Shown piece by piece: positions 10,574-20,929 of a DNA stretch of 64,000 bases. Position numbers and translations under genes: made by a program. The stretch comes from Atopsyche davidsoni. Lineage: Eukaryota > Arthropoda > Insecta > Trichoptera > Hydrobiosidae. Under the pieces are notes generated by a model. It worked only from the letters and a program-made list of their open reading frames with translations. It was not told the origin of the DNA and searched no databases. Every line of letters begins with the position of its first letter. Within the stretch, counting starts at the first letter, position 1. The stretch is from NCBI GenBank assembly GCA_022113835.1, contig JAILWY010000012.1, positions 868,001-932,000 on the forward strand, in the 5' to 3' direction.

Positions 10574-10846
10574 TACAGAGTGTCGACTAGCTAAAACAAA
10601 TACCCGATACTCTTTTTGGACACCCTGTTAGCGTGTTATCAGCAATCTTTGTTCCAGATTAGAAGAGTGCCAGCAGCGTAACGGTCACCATTTGGATATT
10701 CTCACCTTCTCTTTTGTCACCATCTTTTTAAAATAATTTTCCATTTTGTATTCTTATAATCGACAATAAAAAAAAATACTTGATTCCTAGTAGTTTTTGT
10801 TTTACTAAACTACCAAATACCCGATGCTCCATTTGGACACACTGTA
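10574..10846 (+). mobile_element. Short deletion derivative of the Tc1-like element at 801
   Basis: This 273-bp element begins TACAGAGTGTCGACTAGC and ends CATTTGGACACACTGTA, both next to TA. Its interior at about 10628-10693 is almost identical to 1157-1222, the transposase tail encoding RVISNLxSRLEECQQRNGHH. A second internal copy of the end, ACAAATACCCGATACTCTTT then TTGGACACCCTGT, lies at 10598-10630. It appears to have been formed by internal deletion of the same parent transposon and has no coding capacity. Confidence 0.75.
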
Positions 10847-10964
10847 TAATAACATTGAAAGAATAATTTTATTTTCTTTTACATTTTATCATTGCTGATA
10901 CATTGTGTTGTGATAAAATCGCGCAAACTCTTACAGCTTTAATTTCATTTCAGGCTGTATTTAA

Positions 10965-11170
10965 GGCAGGGTTTTATGGCGGCCTCAGGAAGGCTATATT
11001 GTGGGGCGGCGCGGGTTTATTGGAGGCGCCGCGGAGGGAGGCAGCTCGGCGAGCTTCTCGGAAGCCGTGTTTTGGTTCGCGCTGTTTAATTATCCGAACT
11101 CTTGCAGCGCTATCGCAGAATATATACGACGCGTTGGGAAAATTGCGAGACCCCGCAATATATATTATTT
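10965..11170. promoter_or_regulatory. GC-rich island with TTTATGG/TTTATTGG motifs
   Basis: The block contains GGGTTTTATGGCGGCC, GCGGGTTTATTGGAGGCGCC and GTTTAATTATCCG within about 120 bases. TTTATGG and TTTATTGG resemble posterior-Hox/Cdx-type sites, and the latter also reads as an inverted CCAAT. Frames through it look coding by length alone but have no domain. A conserved enhancer is plausible and unproven. Confidence 0.3.
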
Positions 11171-11189
11171 ATTATTTTCGGTAAATCGG

Positions 11190-11470
11190 CACAAACACCA
11201 TTGTGAAAAGACTCCAGATCGGACTCGACTCAATCAGTGCCTTTTACAAAAATTAGAGAATCAAAATCAACCAGGAGAAGACCAGGGGAGGCAATCACCT
11301 TCACCTGGAAACACTCTGGCAACGATCGCACCGACCCCCTACGAGCCTATGGCAAGCCGATCCAATGGAGCAAAAGGGTGAAATACCTCGGAGTCTCCGA
11401 CGGCTTCCGGGGCACCCTATACAAGAAGGAGCGCCAAGTAGCCAAAAAACATACCCAGGAGCGATCATTG
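11190..11470 (+). pseudogene. Jockey-like LINE reverse transcriptase fragment
   Basis: Plus-strand frames read VKRLQIGLDSISAFYKN, then after an in-frame TAG, RIKINQEKTR. After a frameshift they continue ITFTWKHSGNDRTDPLRAYG and PIQWSKRVKYLGVSD. This order (palm helix, WxIKINxxKT, IxWSxxVKYLGV) is that of the post-catalytic reverse transcriptase region of Jockey/I-type LINEs. It is a short, broken fragment without the catalytic FADD box. Confidence 0.7.
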
Positions 11471-11479
11471 CACCGTCTT

Positions 11480-11760
11480 GCCCTACCTGTTATTGTTATA
11501 AACCTTTATCCTTGTTATTTAGTTCGTAGATATTTATTAAAGGTAGGATATTTATTAAGACACATACAAATTAAAGGTTTTTCCCACTCATTTTCCCTGC
11601 CTAACACAATATCACAACCATAGTAAATCATGTACGCTACCACCTAAGTCACACATTGAAAGCCCCGAAACCTGCGCGCAGGACGGGGATAGCCAAACAC
11701 TCCACCAAAACATTACTTATTAGATCTATTGTAATACACTCAATGAAAAATAAAAGAATT
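11480..11760 (+). repeat. Interspersed repeat R3, copy 1
   Basis: This shares CATGTACGCTACCACCTAAG plus TCACACATTGAAAGCCCC with 18105-18165 and, inverted, with 61735-61815. The flanks also correspond (AATTAAAGGTTTTTC upstream, AAAAATAAAAGAAT downstream). The three copies are diverged and no coding motif is present. The class is unknown. A nonautonomous element or an LTR remnant are the main possibilities. Confidence 0.6.
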
Positions 11761-12201
11761 TTAAAATTTCATTTTAATTTTTTTCGGTAAATATGGAGAT
11801 CATATGTTTAAGCAATGATTATTTTTAAATAATTAATAAATTCACAGTGTGTTCAGTGGTAATCAATCAATATAAATAATCTTATAAATAAATTAAAAAA
11901 TAAGTGACATTCAAAACAACCACGAAAGAATTATATTCAAAAACATCAATTTTGGTGTTTCTCCCCTACTGAAGTACAACCCACCCTTGTTATAGCCTAA
12001 TGAGGGATGAAATATGGCACCCCGTCTCACTGGGGCTCTGCCCCAATTAACTGAAACAAATTGGCCCAATTCTTTATGACTTAACAATTAATGACAACAG
12101 TTGCTTTGTGGGGTGTAATTGGTCCTTTATTGATACCGTTTTGTAAAAAATATATTATGGTAGAGTCTAATAACGACAACGTAATTTTAAAATTTAAAAC
12201 T
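11761..12201. other. AT-rich gene-free stretch
   Basis: Nothing recognisable apart from a short GC-balanced patch near 11955-12060 (CCCCGTCTCACTGGGGCTCT). Confidence 0.4.
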
Positions 12202-12403
12202 ACAGCAGCCTGGATATATTGTAACACAATCGACAACCAAACGGTAATAAACCAATAGGGTCCTCGTATTTTATGTATTTTTTTATAAAGTGCTTACACG
12301 ATTATAACTGAACGGTGATTAGTCAATAACTGTTAATAAAATCCAATAAATAAAATTTTACTGTTTGGTTGTCGGTTATATTGAATTGTGTACAGGCTAC
12401 GTT
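12202..12403. mobile_element. MITE-1, two-armed copy
   Basis: The left arm reads AGCAGCCTGGATATATTGTA, then ACACAATCGACAACCAAACG and CCAATAGGGTCCTCG. The right arm reads TTTGGTTGTCGGTTATATTG and GTGTACAGGCTACGTTA. The arms are inverted relative to each other, and the interior is AT-rich without coding potential. Confidence 0.75.
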
Positions 12404-12444
12404 ATAGTATTACTTAAATAAACAACTATAACGAATACCATCTT

Positions 12445-12480
12445 GGTTGTCGGTTATATATCATTGTGTGTAGGCAGCTG
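12445..12480 (+). repeat. Solo right arm of MITE-1
   Basis: TTGGTTGTCGGTTATATATC followed by ATTGTGTGTAGGCAGCTG. It lies 40 bases after the two-armed copy at 12202-12403, so it may be a second insertion or a duplicated end. Confidence 0.7.
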
Positions 12481-13147
12481 ATGTTTATAAATAATAAAAT
12501 GTTTATTTTTTATTTATAATTAGTGTGTAAACCCAGACGAAGGAAAAGTAAAATTGGAAGACTAAATAAGTAGTTACTTTTAAATTCTAGGAATAGTTAA
12601 TATTAAATAAAAGCAGTTTCATTGTATTGCTTCAAAAATAACAGCATTTTTCAATTCCTCCTGCTTTGTTAACGCACGAAATTTAATACTAGAGTATGGT
12701 ATATGTTTTTTTTAATATAAATAATTGACAATGAATATTAAGGGTGCAAAACCAAAAAATATGGCTTCGAACAATGGCGGCTGTTGTCATAGACAAGGCT
12801 GTTAAGTCAGGCGGCGTGTAAATGCCACTTTATGACTGACCGGAAGTCGACCTACCTACGCGTAGCTGCGAGGTATTGTTGAATTAAATCGTAAGCGTTT
12901 TTTTTATACATATTAGATATTTTATTGGGCAATAATGTTTGCAAGTTCTATTTATTAAAAAAACATGCTTTTTTTTAATAAGTAACAACCGTATTTTAAT
13001 TAAAAATCGAAACGATATAAATCTTTAATAAATAAACCTGGATATTTTAATAATTTGGATCGACCCTGGTTCCATTCGATGAATCGTTTACGATCAAGTT
13101 TTTCATTATATTTAGATATTATTATTTAACTTATATTAGGATTGTTA
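12481..13147. other. AT-rich gene-free stretch
   Basis: AT-rich except for 12760-12890, which is GC-balanced (AATGGCGGCTGTTGTCATAG, GGCGGCGTGTAAATGCC). No gene recognised. Confidence 0.4.
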
Positions 13148-13283
13148 ACACCACCAATAACCAAACGGTAATTAGTGAATGGCGATCTCTTTTGGGTTGT
13201 GTGTTTTTATCACACAAAACTTGAAAACGCTATTGGCTATTCGTTAGTTGTGGCTTGTGTGGCAGCAGGTGTAGGCTGCTTGA
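13148..13283. mobile_element. MITE-1 copy, left end truncated
   Basis: CAATAACCAAACGGTAATTA opens the interior of the left arm, and the right arm ends TGTGTGGCAGCAGGTGTAGG then CTGCTTG. The outer 25 or so bases of the left arm are missing or diverged. The stemmed interior AAACGCTATTGGC is intact. Confidence 0.7.
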
Positions 13284-13589
13284 AGCTGGACTTGCTGGAC
13301 ACTGCCATCTAGCGACAGCTTTGTCCAACTGCCTGAAAACCGGTCTTCGCTCATATTACCTAGAAAGCATTTCCTGTGCCAACCTTACGAGAAATTATTC
13401 AATAGTTTTGTTCTGCACAAGCACAAACACAACACAATCTTTACAACGTGACATAAAACCTTTTGTAATATTTCCATAAGACAGGAATATTAAAATATCA
13501 CGCTACGGACACACGCTGGCCATAACCGACAGCGAAACATCATGCTAGTAAACAGCGTCCTTTTTGCGTCCTTACATTTTTACAAAACC

Positions 13590-14045
13590 TTGACGGATGA
13601 TCACACCTGAGAAATTGTGAGTTTATTGCACTTTAAACAACAATTGCACATTTGCGATTTCAACATGGCATATGTTGGTATCATCCGCCAGCCGTTCGAG
13701 ACTAAACTGGTTCTAATTCTTAGTTTATCCAATTACTTGTGTTTGCACAATCTTCGCGGATTATAACACACGAGATATTGCGGGCAAACTGGCGATCGCA
13801 AATTTGTGGTTTCTTGGTATCTTCCGCCGGTCATTCAAGACGTAACCGGTTTCTGATTTAATTTTGTGAAAATCTCAGTTTATCCAATTATTAATCTCTA
13901 CACAATCTTCGCAGATTATCACACTTGAGATGTTGCGGGTAAATTGACGATCGCGCATTTGTGGTTGCGTGGAGTATTCGGGTGTCCAGGTGTCCAGGTG
14001 TCCTGCCGCTCGAGACCGAACTGGTTCCTAACATAAATTTCATCG
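13590..14045. repeat. Three-unit ~156-bp tandem repeat
   Basis: A unit of about 155-162 bp is repeated three times, with anchors at about 13590, 13752 and 13907. Each unit has a GATTATCACACTTGAGAT-type start, a GCGATCGCAAATTTGTGGTT segment, a GGTATCTTCCGCCGGTCATT segment and then a GAGACCGAACTGGTTC-type end. Units 2 and 3 are the most alike. Unit 3 carries an extra GGTGTCCA doublet near 13980. No reading frame runs through the array. Confidence 0.75.
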
Positions 14046-14085
14046 CCGTAATTAAAGCGATTATTTTCGTGTAATAATGTGACAA

Positions 14086-15679
14086 TTCCGTATAAATTTT
14101 CTATAATTTGCGGTCAGTATTCCATAAAAGTCTGCTTTGGTAAGGCTTTAATGCGCTCACGCGCCTATTTCGGGCAAGAGGCTGTGTTTTAAGTTGTCGG
14201 CAGCGTCGTAAAATTGTCTGTAATAATATTCTTGAATTTCATTTAAATAATTTCGCTAGACGTGATTTATATTTTTTTGGTTGTTTTTATTATTAGCTTG
14301 TTTATTTTATGGGCGCAGTTTAATTTAAATGCGTTTTGTAATTTCGTCGAATAAGATCGTTATATTTAATTATATTATCGGTGTTTTTTAATTAATTATA
14401 TTTGATTATACTAAACGTCGGGGTATTTATGTGTGTTATTTAATTTTTGCTATTGAATATTTAAATTACTTTTCTTTTAATATATTATATATTATATTTT
14501 GGTCAATATTTTATACCTGTACTAATATGACATAACATCTTCTTAAGATATTTTTTATACTATTTATTATACTTGTTAAAATACAAAACCACTATGGTTA
14601 AAAGGACTTAATTATCAAGTTACGATAGCTGTTGAAGGGTTCTAACCACATCTGTTTGCTTGATAAAATAATGTTTTGCTCCCGTTGATTTATCTGCACT
14701 GTGTACTATTACAAAAACACATCGTTAAAAAAATAAACCTATGTATGTATTTAAATGAGGTTGGTTCCAAGGTTGGGAGGAAGGTTGCAGCTAACGACAA
14801 TTCCCAAAATTATGAAGCACCCTGTTATGTAATCACCACGTGTATATTTCCCAAAGAAGTCAAAATTGTAATGATTTCACTAGGTTTTTAAAAATGATTT
14901 ATATTTGTTTGTGCGATAAAATTAATATTATGAAGACACAGCCGTTGTTTGAACAGAGGTCATTAACTACGCAGCGCAGGTTGCCCAAAAACAAGGGTAG
15001 AAATTCATTAAAAACAGCTAACATTTATAAAGCCCCGGGGGTCTGCGTTTTGTTTGTGCCGAGGGTGGTTTTTAATTGGGGTAGGTTTAGACATCACGTA
15101 AAGGTGGAACTTATTTCGATCGATAATTTGCACAAAGTTGCTGACTAATAACAAACAAATTAAAAACATGCCTTCAAAATAAATATCAATCTCTACAGCT
15201 ATTATAATCTTTATTATACAAATAAATGATTTTTCGGTAATTTTAAATTTTGTATTTTAAATATTAATAGTATTTTTGTTAGAACTTGACAATTTCGATA
15301 CTATTCTACCCATATTTTTTTAGGTAACGTGCTACCGGTTGTAAACCACGTTACAAAATGATTTCTCCTGAAGAATAAGAACTCTGTGCTGGAACAAGCT
15401 TCCAGCAACGCAGTAGCACCTATACTCTGTGCTGAATCGGGAAGTAGTTAACCTTACCTAACCTGACAATAATCTCCAGAATGAACAAGCTTCCCGCAAC
15501 GTACGAGTAGTAGAGAAAACTTTTATTCACAATATATCCAATTTTCTTTTTTTCATTTTTTTGTTGCCACCGAAAAATTCCCAAGGTCATCGGCATCGCA
15601 AATAAGTTGTACACGCGTTGCACCACAACCGACCCTAGATTTTTCTAAAAAGAGGACGCTATCCAGAGGCTCAGCGGTC
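14086..15679. other. Largely AT-rich gene-free stretch
   Basis: Strongly AT-rich to about 14630, then mixed. Short frames at 14676-15148 and 15420-15626 show no domains or splice signals that I would trust. The segment could be intron of the gene suggested at 15756-15996, since that exon would splice toward lower coordinates. Confidence 0.35.
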
Positions 15680-15715
15680 GATGGTCGGTTGTGTTGCATA
15701 GTCTGTAGGCTGCTT
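15680..15715 (+). repeat. Solo right arm of MITE-1 just downstream of the exon donor
   Basis: CGATGGTCGGTTGTGTTGCA then TAGTCTGTAGGCTGCTTT. It sits about 40 bases beyond the candidate splice donor at 15756. If that gene is real, this copy lies within its intron. Confidence 0.75.
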
Positions 15716-15755
15716 TGGTGTTCAGTTTATGGACTTGAAGCAAGGCTCGACTTAC

Positions 15756-15996
15756 CGTCATCGTCGCAGTAGTCGTGAGGCGGCGTGCTGCCGTTGCTGC
15801 GCGCGCCGTTGGTGTCGGCGGGCGGCGTGCCCGGGGTGGCCGGGGTGGCCGGGGTGGCCGGCGTGCTCGGCGTGCCCGGCGTGCCCGGCGTGCCCGGCGC
15901 GCCCACCAGGCTGGAGATGGACAGCACGGCGCGCGCGGCCCTCGGCTTGGCGCGCGCGCCGCCCATGCCGGGAGGTGCCCGCGTGCTCAGGTCCAT
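15756..15996 (-). CDS. Candidate 5' coding exon, Ala/Pro/Gly/Thr-rich protein with eh1-like motif
   Basis: On the minus strand an ATG at 15996 in a favourable context (GCGCGCATGG) opens 80 codons plus one base. They end at the splice donor G|GTAAGT at 15756/15755. The peptide starts MDLSTRAPPGMGG. It has an Arg/Ala-rich stretch, then VLSISSLVG at about residues 24-32, which resembles eh1 co-repressor-binding motifs of homeodomain and related regulators. A GTP/ATP-type repeat GTPGTPGTPSTPATPATP follows, then an acidic end HDYCDDD. The frame stays open upstream to an ATG at 16080, so the start could be earlier or this could be an internal exon. No DNA-binding domain is visible in the window. 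An imperfect 9-bp coding repeat underlies the GTP/ATP tract. The gene is not identified, and its role as a transcription regulator is inference from eh1-like sequence and context. Confidence 0.45.
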
Positions 15997-16080
15997 GCGC
16001 GCGCCGCACGCGCCGCCGCTCACTTGCGTGCTAATCGTGCCGGTCGCTATTATACTCCTCGACGTGCCCGCTTCCAACAC

Positions 16081-17575
16081 AATTTGCGTGCCGATCTCAG
16101 TTTATGTCAACGCAATTTCTCAAGAAAGCACGCTTCGGTGGTAATATTTTAATAAGATTTGTTTTGCCCGTTTCTCCAGGTGAACACAATTTACGTGCTC
16201 GATTTGATTGTTTTTCTTTATGTATTATACATAAATTACCCAATCGAACACGCTTTATTTTTTAATTTATTGAAGTCCATAATTGACGCGCTCAGTCTCT
16301 CGTCATCCCGTGCTAGTTATATTTACATATTTTTGCTACGTGCTGGTTGCTGTTTTCGTGATTTCTTTTTCGACCCTAATAGGGCCAATTGTAATATATC
16401 AGCATGCGTTTTAACTCGCACCCGTGCTCAACATCAACATTCTTACAGCACCACGTTTGAACACGGATGCACGATTAGGGTATCGGTTAAATCTTTTATG
16501 TTCTCTTCTTCAACGCAAATAATGAGCCAGTCGTAATGTATCTACTCATTTTTTCTTATACGCATGTTCAAGATCCTAACCGCATCGCTCACTGCGCTCG
16601 GAGACGGTTAGCTTTCTATTTTTCTAAAACAACACGATTAACGCGTTTGTTTATTTTATATTATTTTAGAATTCACCATTATCACTAGTATGTTAATATG
16701 TACTCAATTTGATCGCGTCCAATTAACAGTATTGTTATAAATCATAATTAACATCTCAATTATTTATAAATAATTATTATAAAATCGTGTACTTTTTTTA
16801 AAATACTATGCGGTATATTTTCATAAAACCATTAGCTCATACCTTTAATTATTTATTTATGTAAATTTATCCAGTACAACTTGTTGCCTCTCGGGTGATT
16901 ACCGTGTCAGTACTTTCGATAACCGAGTGAGACGTTTTAAATTTTAAATCTATCGTTTAATAGAAAATAATTTGAGATTACGCGTTCACTCATTGCGTTA
17001 TTGTCATTCGTTCGTTTGAGCAACGGAGAAAGTCTCTGGCGAATCGTAACTTCTTCGCAAACAATAATTTATTCGGAACACGGCGTCTGTCATTACCGAA
17101 CGCAAAATAAATAAGTCCACAAAAAGCGGGGCACGACTCTTACGAAACGCACAGCGTGACTTTGACAGATTCAAGTTTCCACAAATTTTAAATTAATTAA
17201 AATATTTCTTTATCATCATCGCCACGAGGGTTCGTCACATTTTTATACGTTTTTATCAACACAATTAATGTCTATATTGTTATTACTTGGAGTTTATCGC
17301 TTGTCACTTTATTATCTTAATTATATTTAAGTGGTTATTATTTTAGTCATTTTGTTGTATGACACGTGGCGGGGGAGATGTGATTAAAATTTAAATAAAA
17401 TTATCTATATTTTTTTAATCGCATGCACGATAATTCATTATCCGCAGATATTTTATTTTTTGTTTATTTTTATTGTTTGTATTGTCGTGATCGAGTAAAA
17501 CTTATCAAAATGAACTAGGTAAATATTTTTAAAAACACTTTCAAAATCGAACTGTCAAAAGGAAAGCTGCAACTG
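16081..17575. other. Possible 5' intron or leader region
   Basis: Mixed then AT-rich DNA between the candidate exon and the GC-rich block. A plus-strand frame at 16159-16536 has no domain. A hairpin with CTAACCG and CGGTTAG arms lies at about 16576-16610. Nothing else was recognised. Confidence 0.3.
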
Positions 17576-17905
17576 TCAGGCGGGCGCGGCGCGGAAACAA
17601 ACAATGTCGGAAAGAAAATGGCCCGCGCGCTGCTCCGGGCCGAAGGCTTCGTCGGAAACTAACGCTCGGGCGGGAAGTCGCGCGGCGCGGCCCGCGGCCC
17701 GGAGCCGGCCCCGGCGCCCCTGCCGCCCTGCCGCTCTCCCGCCCTCCCCCCCTCCCGCCCGGGCCTGCCCCCGCGGGGGGCGGGGCTTCGTGGGGGCGGG
17801 GCGATCGGGCGCTCCGCCAATCGCGACGCTCGCTCCTTATAGGTGTTCAACATGTCTGCAGTACACAGGGAGCGCGCCCGCTCGAGCTCTAGGAGCCGAC
17901 TGCGC
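17576..17905 (-). promoter_or_regulatory. CpG-dense GC-rich block, candidate promoter
   Basis: About 330 bases of very GC-rich, CpG-dense DNA in an AT-rich setting. It holds GC boxes (GGGGCGGGGCTT, GGGGGCGGGGCGATC) and, at about 17815, CGCCAATCGCG, a CCAAT box on the plus strand. TCCTTATAGGTG follows near 17835. GC boxes work in either direction. It lies 1.6-1.9 kb upstream of the minus-strand exon at 15756-15996, so a minus-oriented promoter fits best, but the CCAAT orientation fits plus transcription equally well. Long opposing frames across it are a by-product of base composition. Confidence 0.4.
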
Positions 17906-17949
17906 CGCGAGTAACTGACGACCGATTTATAATTAACCAATAGCATTGT

Positions 17950-18180
17950 CTTATTAAATATGTTTTCAGTTGCACAGAATTATTATTTAAGCTCCATCTC
18001 TTATTTTGTTTTCTGTTTTGTTATACATTTATATCTCTGTTGCACATAAACACATGCAAATAAAAGGTTTTTTTACCTATTTTCTATGTAAATAAAGAAA
18101 TTCATGTAAGCTACTACCTAAGTCACACGTTGCAAACCACACAACGTACACGCAGAATCAGGGGATTTAATTAATAAAAA
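17950..18180 (+). repeat. Interspersed repeat R3, copy 2
   Basis: CATGTAAGCTACTACCTAAG and TCACACGTTGCAAACCAC match copy 1 (11626-11660) and inverted copy 3 (61735-61810). Upstream AAATAAAAGGTTTTTT and downstream AAAAAATAAAAGAAT also correspond to copy 1. Confidence 0.6.
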
Positions 18181-18205
18181 ATAAAAGAATATTGAATATT
18201 TTTTT

Positions 18206-18238
18206 CAGTTGTGACGCAGAGAGTGAAGGCAGTTCCAA
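18206..18238 (+). repeat. Diverged solo right arm of MITE-1
   Basis: CAGTTGTGACGCAGAGAGTG then AAGGCAGTTCC. It is diverged from the consensus but follows the same order. Confidence 0.5.
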
Positions 18239-18559
18239 TCTACTCGTGTAGAGCTTGGACAATGAATAATTTGTTACTAAATGTGATCGTAGGTTTTGAC
18301 AGCAGCTGTTATTGGAGGTTCTTCTCCAGTTTGGTGATATTTTATTTTAATTCCATGGCAGTCGAGCATTTCTCCCTTGAAACTCCCTAATGGTGTTCTT
18401 CGAACGCGGACCGAAACGCCGCAGAACAGAAAACTCAAAAACAACGGCTGCCAAAACCTACGAACGTACCTATAAAAATATATATATATATATATATATA
18501 CATATAGTACATTTGTGATATTATTTTTCATGATATTTATTATGTAAGAGCATAAAATT

Positions 18560-18795
18560 GCATGTCTTGATCTCGAACCCGGCGTAAGCCACTCCCGGAC
18601 GCCCCGACGCTGGAGCCGGAGCTGGTCGCAGCGAGGAAGGATAAATAACGCCTCCAATTAACGGCCGGTCTCCTGATGAGGCGAGGCTGCAGCAGGAGGC
18701 CCGGGGACTTCCCGGAAGGCTTTGGCGGCGGCCGCGGCAGACGGGCTCTAGACCTGCGGTGCGGGCGCGATCAAACTCCACGACCTTAAACTGCA
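18560..18795. promoter_or_regulatory. GC-rich island, possible regulatory element
   Basis: A GC-rich block containing GGATAAATAACGCCTCCAAT, CAATTAACGGCCGG and CTGCAGCAGGAGG, bordered by AT-rich DNA and an (AT)n tract at 18476-18500. The minus frames here have no recognised domain. Confidence 0.25.
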
Positions 18796-18799
18796 CATC

Positions 18800-19527
18800 C
18801 GAACTGTACAAGTGTCATTAAATTATTTTAGTAATAGTATATTTAAATAATAAAAAAAATAAATGACTTGTTTATAATAAAATGACATTGCCATAGAGCC
18901 GTTAATTGAAATAGCCGCTTTGTGCAAAAACAGCTTCTGTCGGCATATATACTGCGAATTTGTAATGAGTTATGAACTTCAGTAATTATAGAAACAAAGC
19001 TTCTCAAAAATCGATGTCTATAAGCAATGGGATGGCTTTGAAATGAATGTTTATATGAAGAAAAAAATGCTCGAGACGTTAGTTTTCGAGACACTTACTT
19101 ATCTATCTATCTGCTTCGTGAGTTTTTCCGCGAAATTGATATTGACATAAATAATGCAATCAAAAAGTGTTCCACAAACTTATAATATAGTATCTTTTAA
19201 ATATATTTTTTCAAATGATTCATTGTCATAAGACGATATGCACAATTAATTTAATTTCACATTGTTTTTTTACTAGGAATAAATTACATTTTGTAAAATA
19301 TCCTCACGTCACAATTATCTGTGTAGAAGTGTGGAAAGATTGAGAGTCACTGTGCACAGTAACTTGCGTTCATTTAAATAAATATTTTAACAAACAGTTG
19401 TCATAAATTTAAGTTATGTATGATATTTATTCCTTCCAGGTACGCAGTGCAGTACCGCCGAGTTATTGGTATCCTCCCTTGTACCTGCCAGTGGCGGACA
19501 GTGAGAAAGGGCACGGCTAAACTCTAT
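18800..19527. other. AT-rich gene-free stretch
   Basis: No recognisable gene or repeat. A short TATC run occurs near 19097. Confidence 0.4.
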
Positions 19528-19651
19528 AGCCCTCTACACACGCTGCGACTCAGTAAAATATGGAATATTTAGTAGCAAATAGCATCTTGTTTTGCGATAT
19601 TTAATTACAAATCGGTTGCAGATCGTATCGCTGCGTGTGTAGCCGTTTTAA
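19528..19651. mobile_element. MITE-1, short two-armed copy
   Basis: At about 124 bp this is among the most compact copies. Left arm: AGCCCTCTACACACGCTGCG. Right arm: ATCGTATCGCTGCGTGTGTA then GCCGTTTT. The interior is AT-rich. Confidence 0.75.
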
Positions 19652-19859
19652 AATTATATATTTAGGTATCAGGCATATAATATCCAAATGGCTGGGATAA
19701 TACGATCATTCTCAATTGTGACCGCGTTTGCCTTTTAAGGAGATCTTCAGACTTGAAAGAATTTACTTTAGAGGGGCGAAGCTGAAACAGGCAACCGAAT
19801 AGCAACAAAAATAGCATTAAAAAAACAACCAAAATAAGAGGGCTTTACTGACTAATTGC

Positions 19860-20122
19860 AGTTTGGTTGTTGGTTTTGTTGTAGAGTGTTTTAGATCTCA
19901 TCATTAAACTTGTTTAACTTTATAACATATGTATTATATAAAATTTTGCGTTATTGTTAAATTTATCATTGGTCTACAAGAAGTTTAAAATCTAAAACTA
20001 CTTACACACGCCACCAGGCAACCGACAACAAAACGATAGCATCCTCGTATTTTAAGTTTTACCGCTGTATGTAAACCACGTCAAATTATTTTTGTTTGTA
20101 TCGCATCATGTGTAGACAGCTC
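19860..20122. mobile_element. MITE-1 copy with adjoining solo arm
   Basis: A right-type arm at 19860-19892 (GTTTGGTTGTTGGTTTTGTT) precedes a two-armed copy at about 19999-20121. That copy opens CTTACACACGCCACCAGGCA, ACCGACAACAAAACGATAGC and closes GTATCGCATCATGTGTAGAC then AGCTC. Confidence 0.65.
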
Positions 20123-20601
20123 TTAACGTCGAAATAACAATTAAACCAAACGATGGGCGAGTCTATCGAACACCAAACTAGCGATGACGTGACGATGGAT
20201 GACCATGGCCGAGAAGTTTCTCAGCCACGAGGATCTCAGGCGGCGCCTGTGAAGACTTGATGACTAAATACCATCCGAGTCCCGACTCTTCGGCTTATTA
20301 CCCATTACAGTTCTAAAAGCTCCGAATAAATAAATTAAATATATAGCAAGGGCGTTCAATGTGTACAAGTAAAAAAAACATTCAAATAATATTTATTAAT
20401 TTCTATTGATTTAATCGCATGTATAATATTATTTATTGTGATTTGAGATACTCGATTTATACTTGGTAGTATACGCAATAAACCTGTATGAGAATTTAAT
20501 GAATATTTAAATATAATCATTGGTAAAACAGTAGTTTTTACAAGCCTGAATAAAAATAAAATTATATAAAACACAAAATGCTTGCAAGTCACAAATACTA
20601 A

Positions 20602-20703
20602 AGCCGGCTACACACGCTGCAACACAACTTTCCACTAGCGTCCTCTTTTGCGTTGTTTACTTGACCATAAAAAAATTAAGACACTGCTTATATCAGTGTG
20701 TGA

Positions 20704-20770
<67 letters not shown>

Positions 20771-20815
20771 CAGTTCTGCACTTGCATATAACGTTTCAAA
20801 TTCTCGCTTAGTTAT
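20602..20815. repeat. MITE-1 left arm with (AT)n expansion
   Basis: The left arm AAGCCGGCTACACACGCTGC, then CTAGCGTCCTCTTTTGCGTT, is followed by a (TA)n microsatellite of about 65 bp at 20702-20766. No right arm was found. The tract may have grown within the copy's AT-rich interior. Confidence 0.6.
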
Positions 20816-20929
20816 AGCCTAAAAATGAACAGTCTAATTCTTCTTTTCACGTGCGTAGTAATTGTCCAAAAATGTATTGAAAATTAAAAGCAAAGTTTTG
20901 TGTGTTGAATATCTCTCCGGCCGGGATAG

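Noticed and set aside
15785..16152. Plus-strand collagen-like Gly-Val frames
   Set aside because: They lie antisense to the minus-strand exon, which has a consensus donor and a better start context; no splice site supports the plus frames.
16576..16610. CTAACCG/CGGTTAG hairpin as a terminator
   Set aside because: Bacterial-type terminators have no role in this eukaryotic context, and the stem is short and imperfect.
17604..17946. Opposing GC-rich frames with Arg/Pro/Ala bias
   Set aside because: They arise from lack of stop codons in very GC-rich DNA and have no domain; the block is better read as a promoter-like region.
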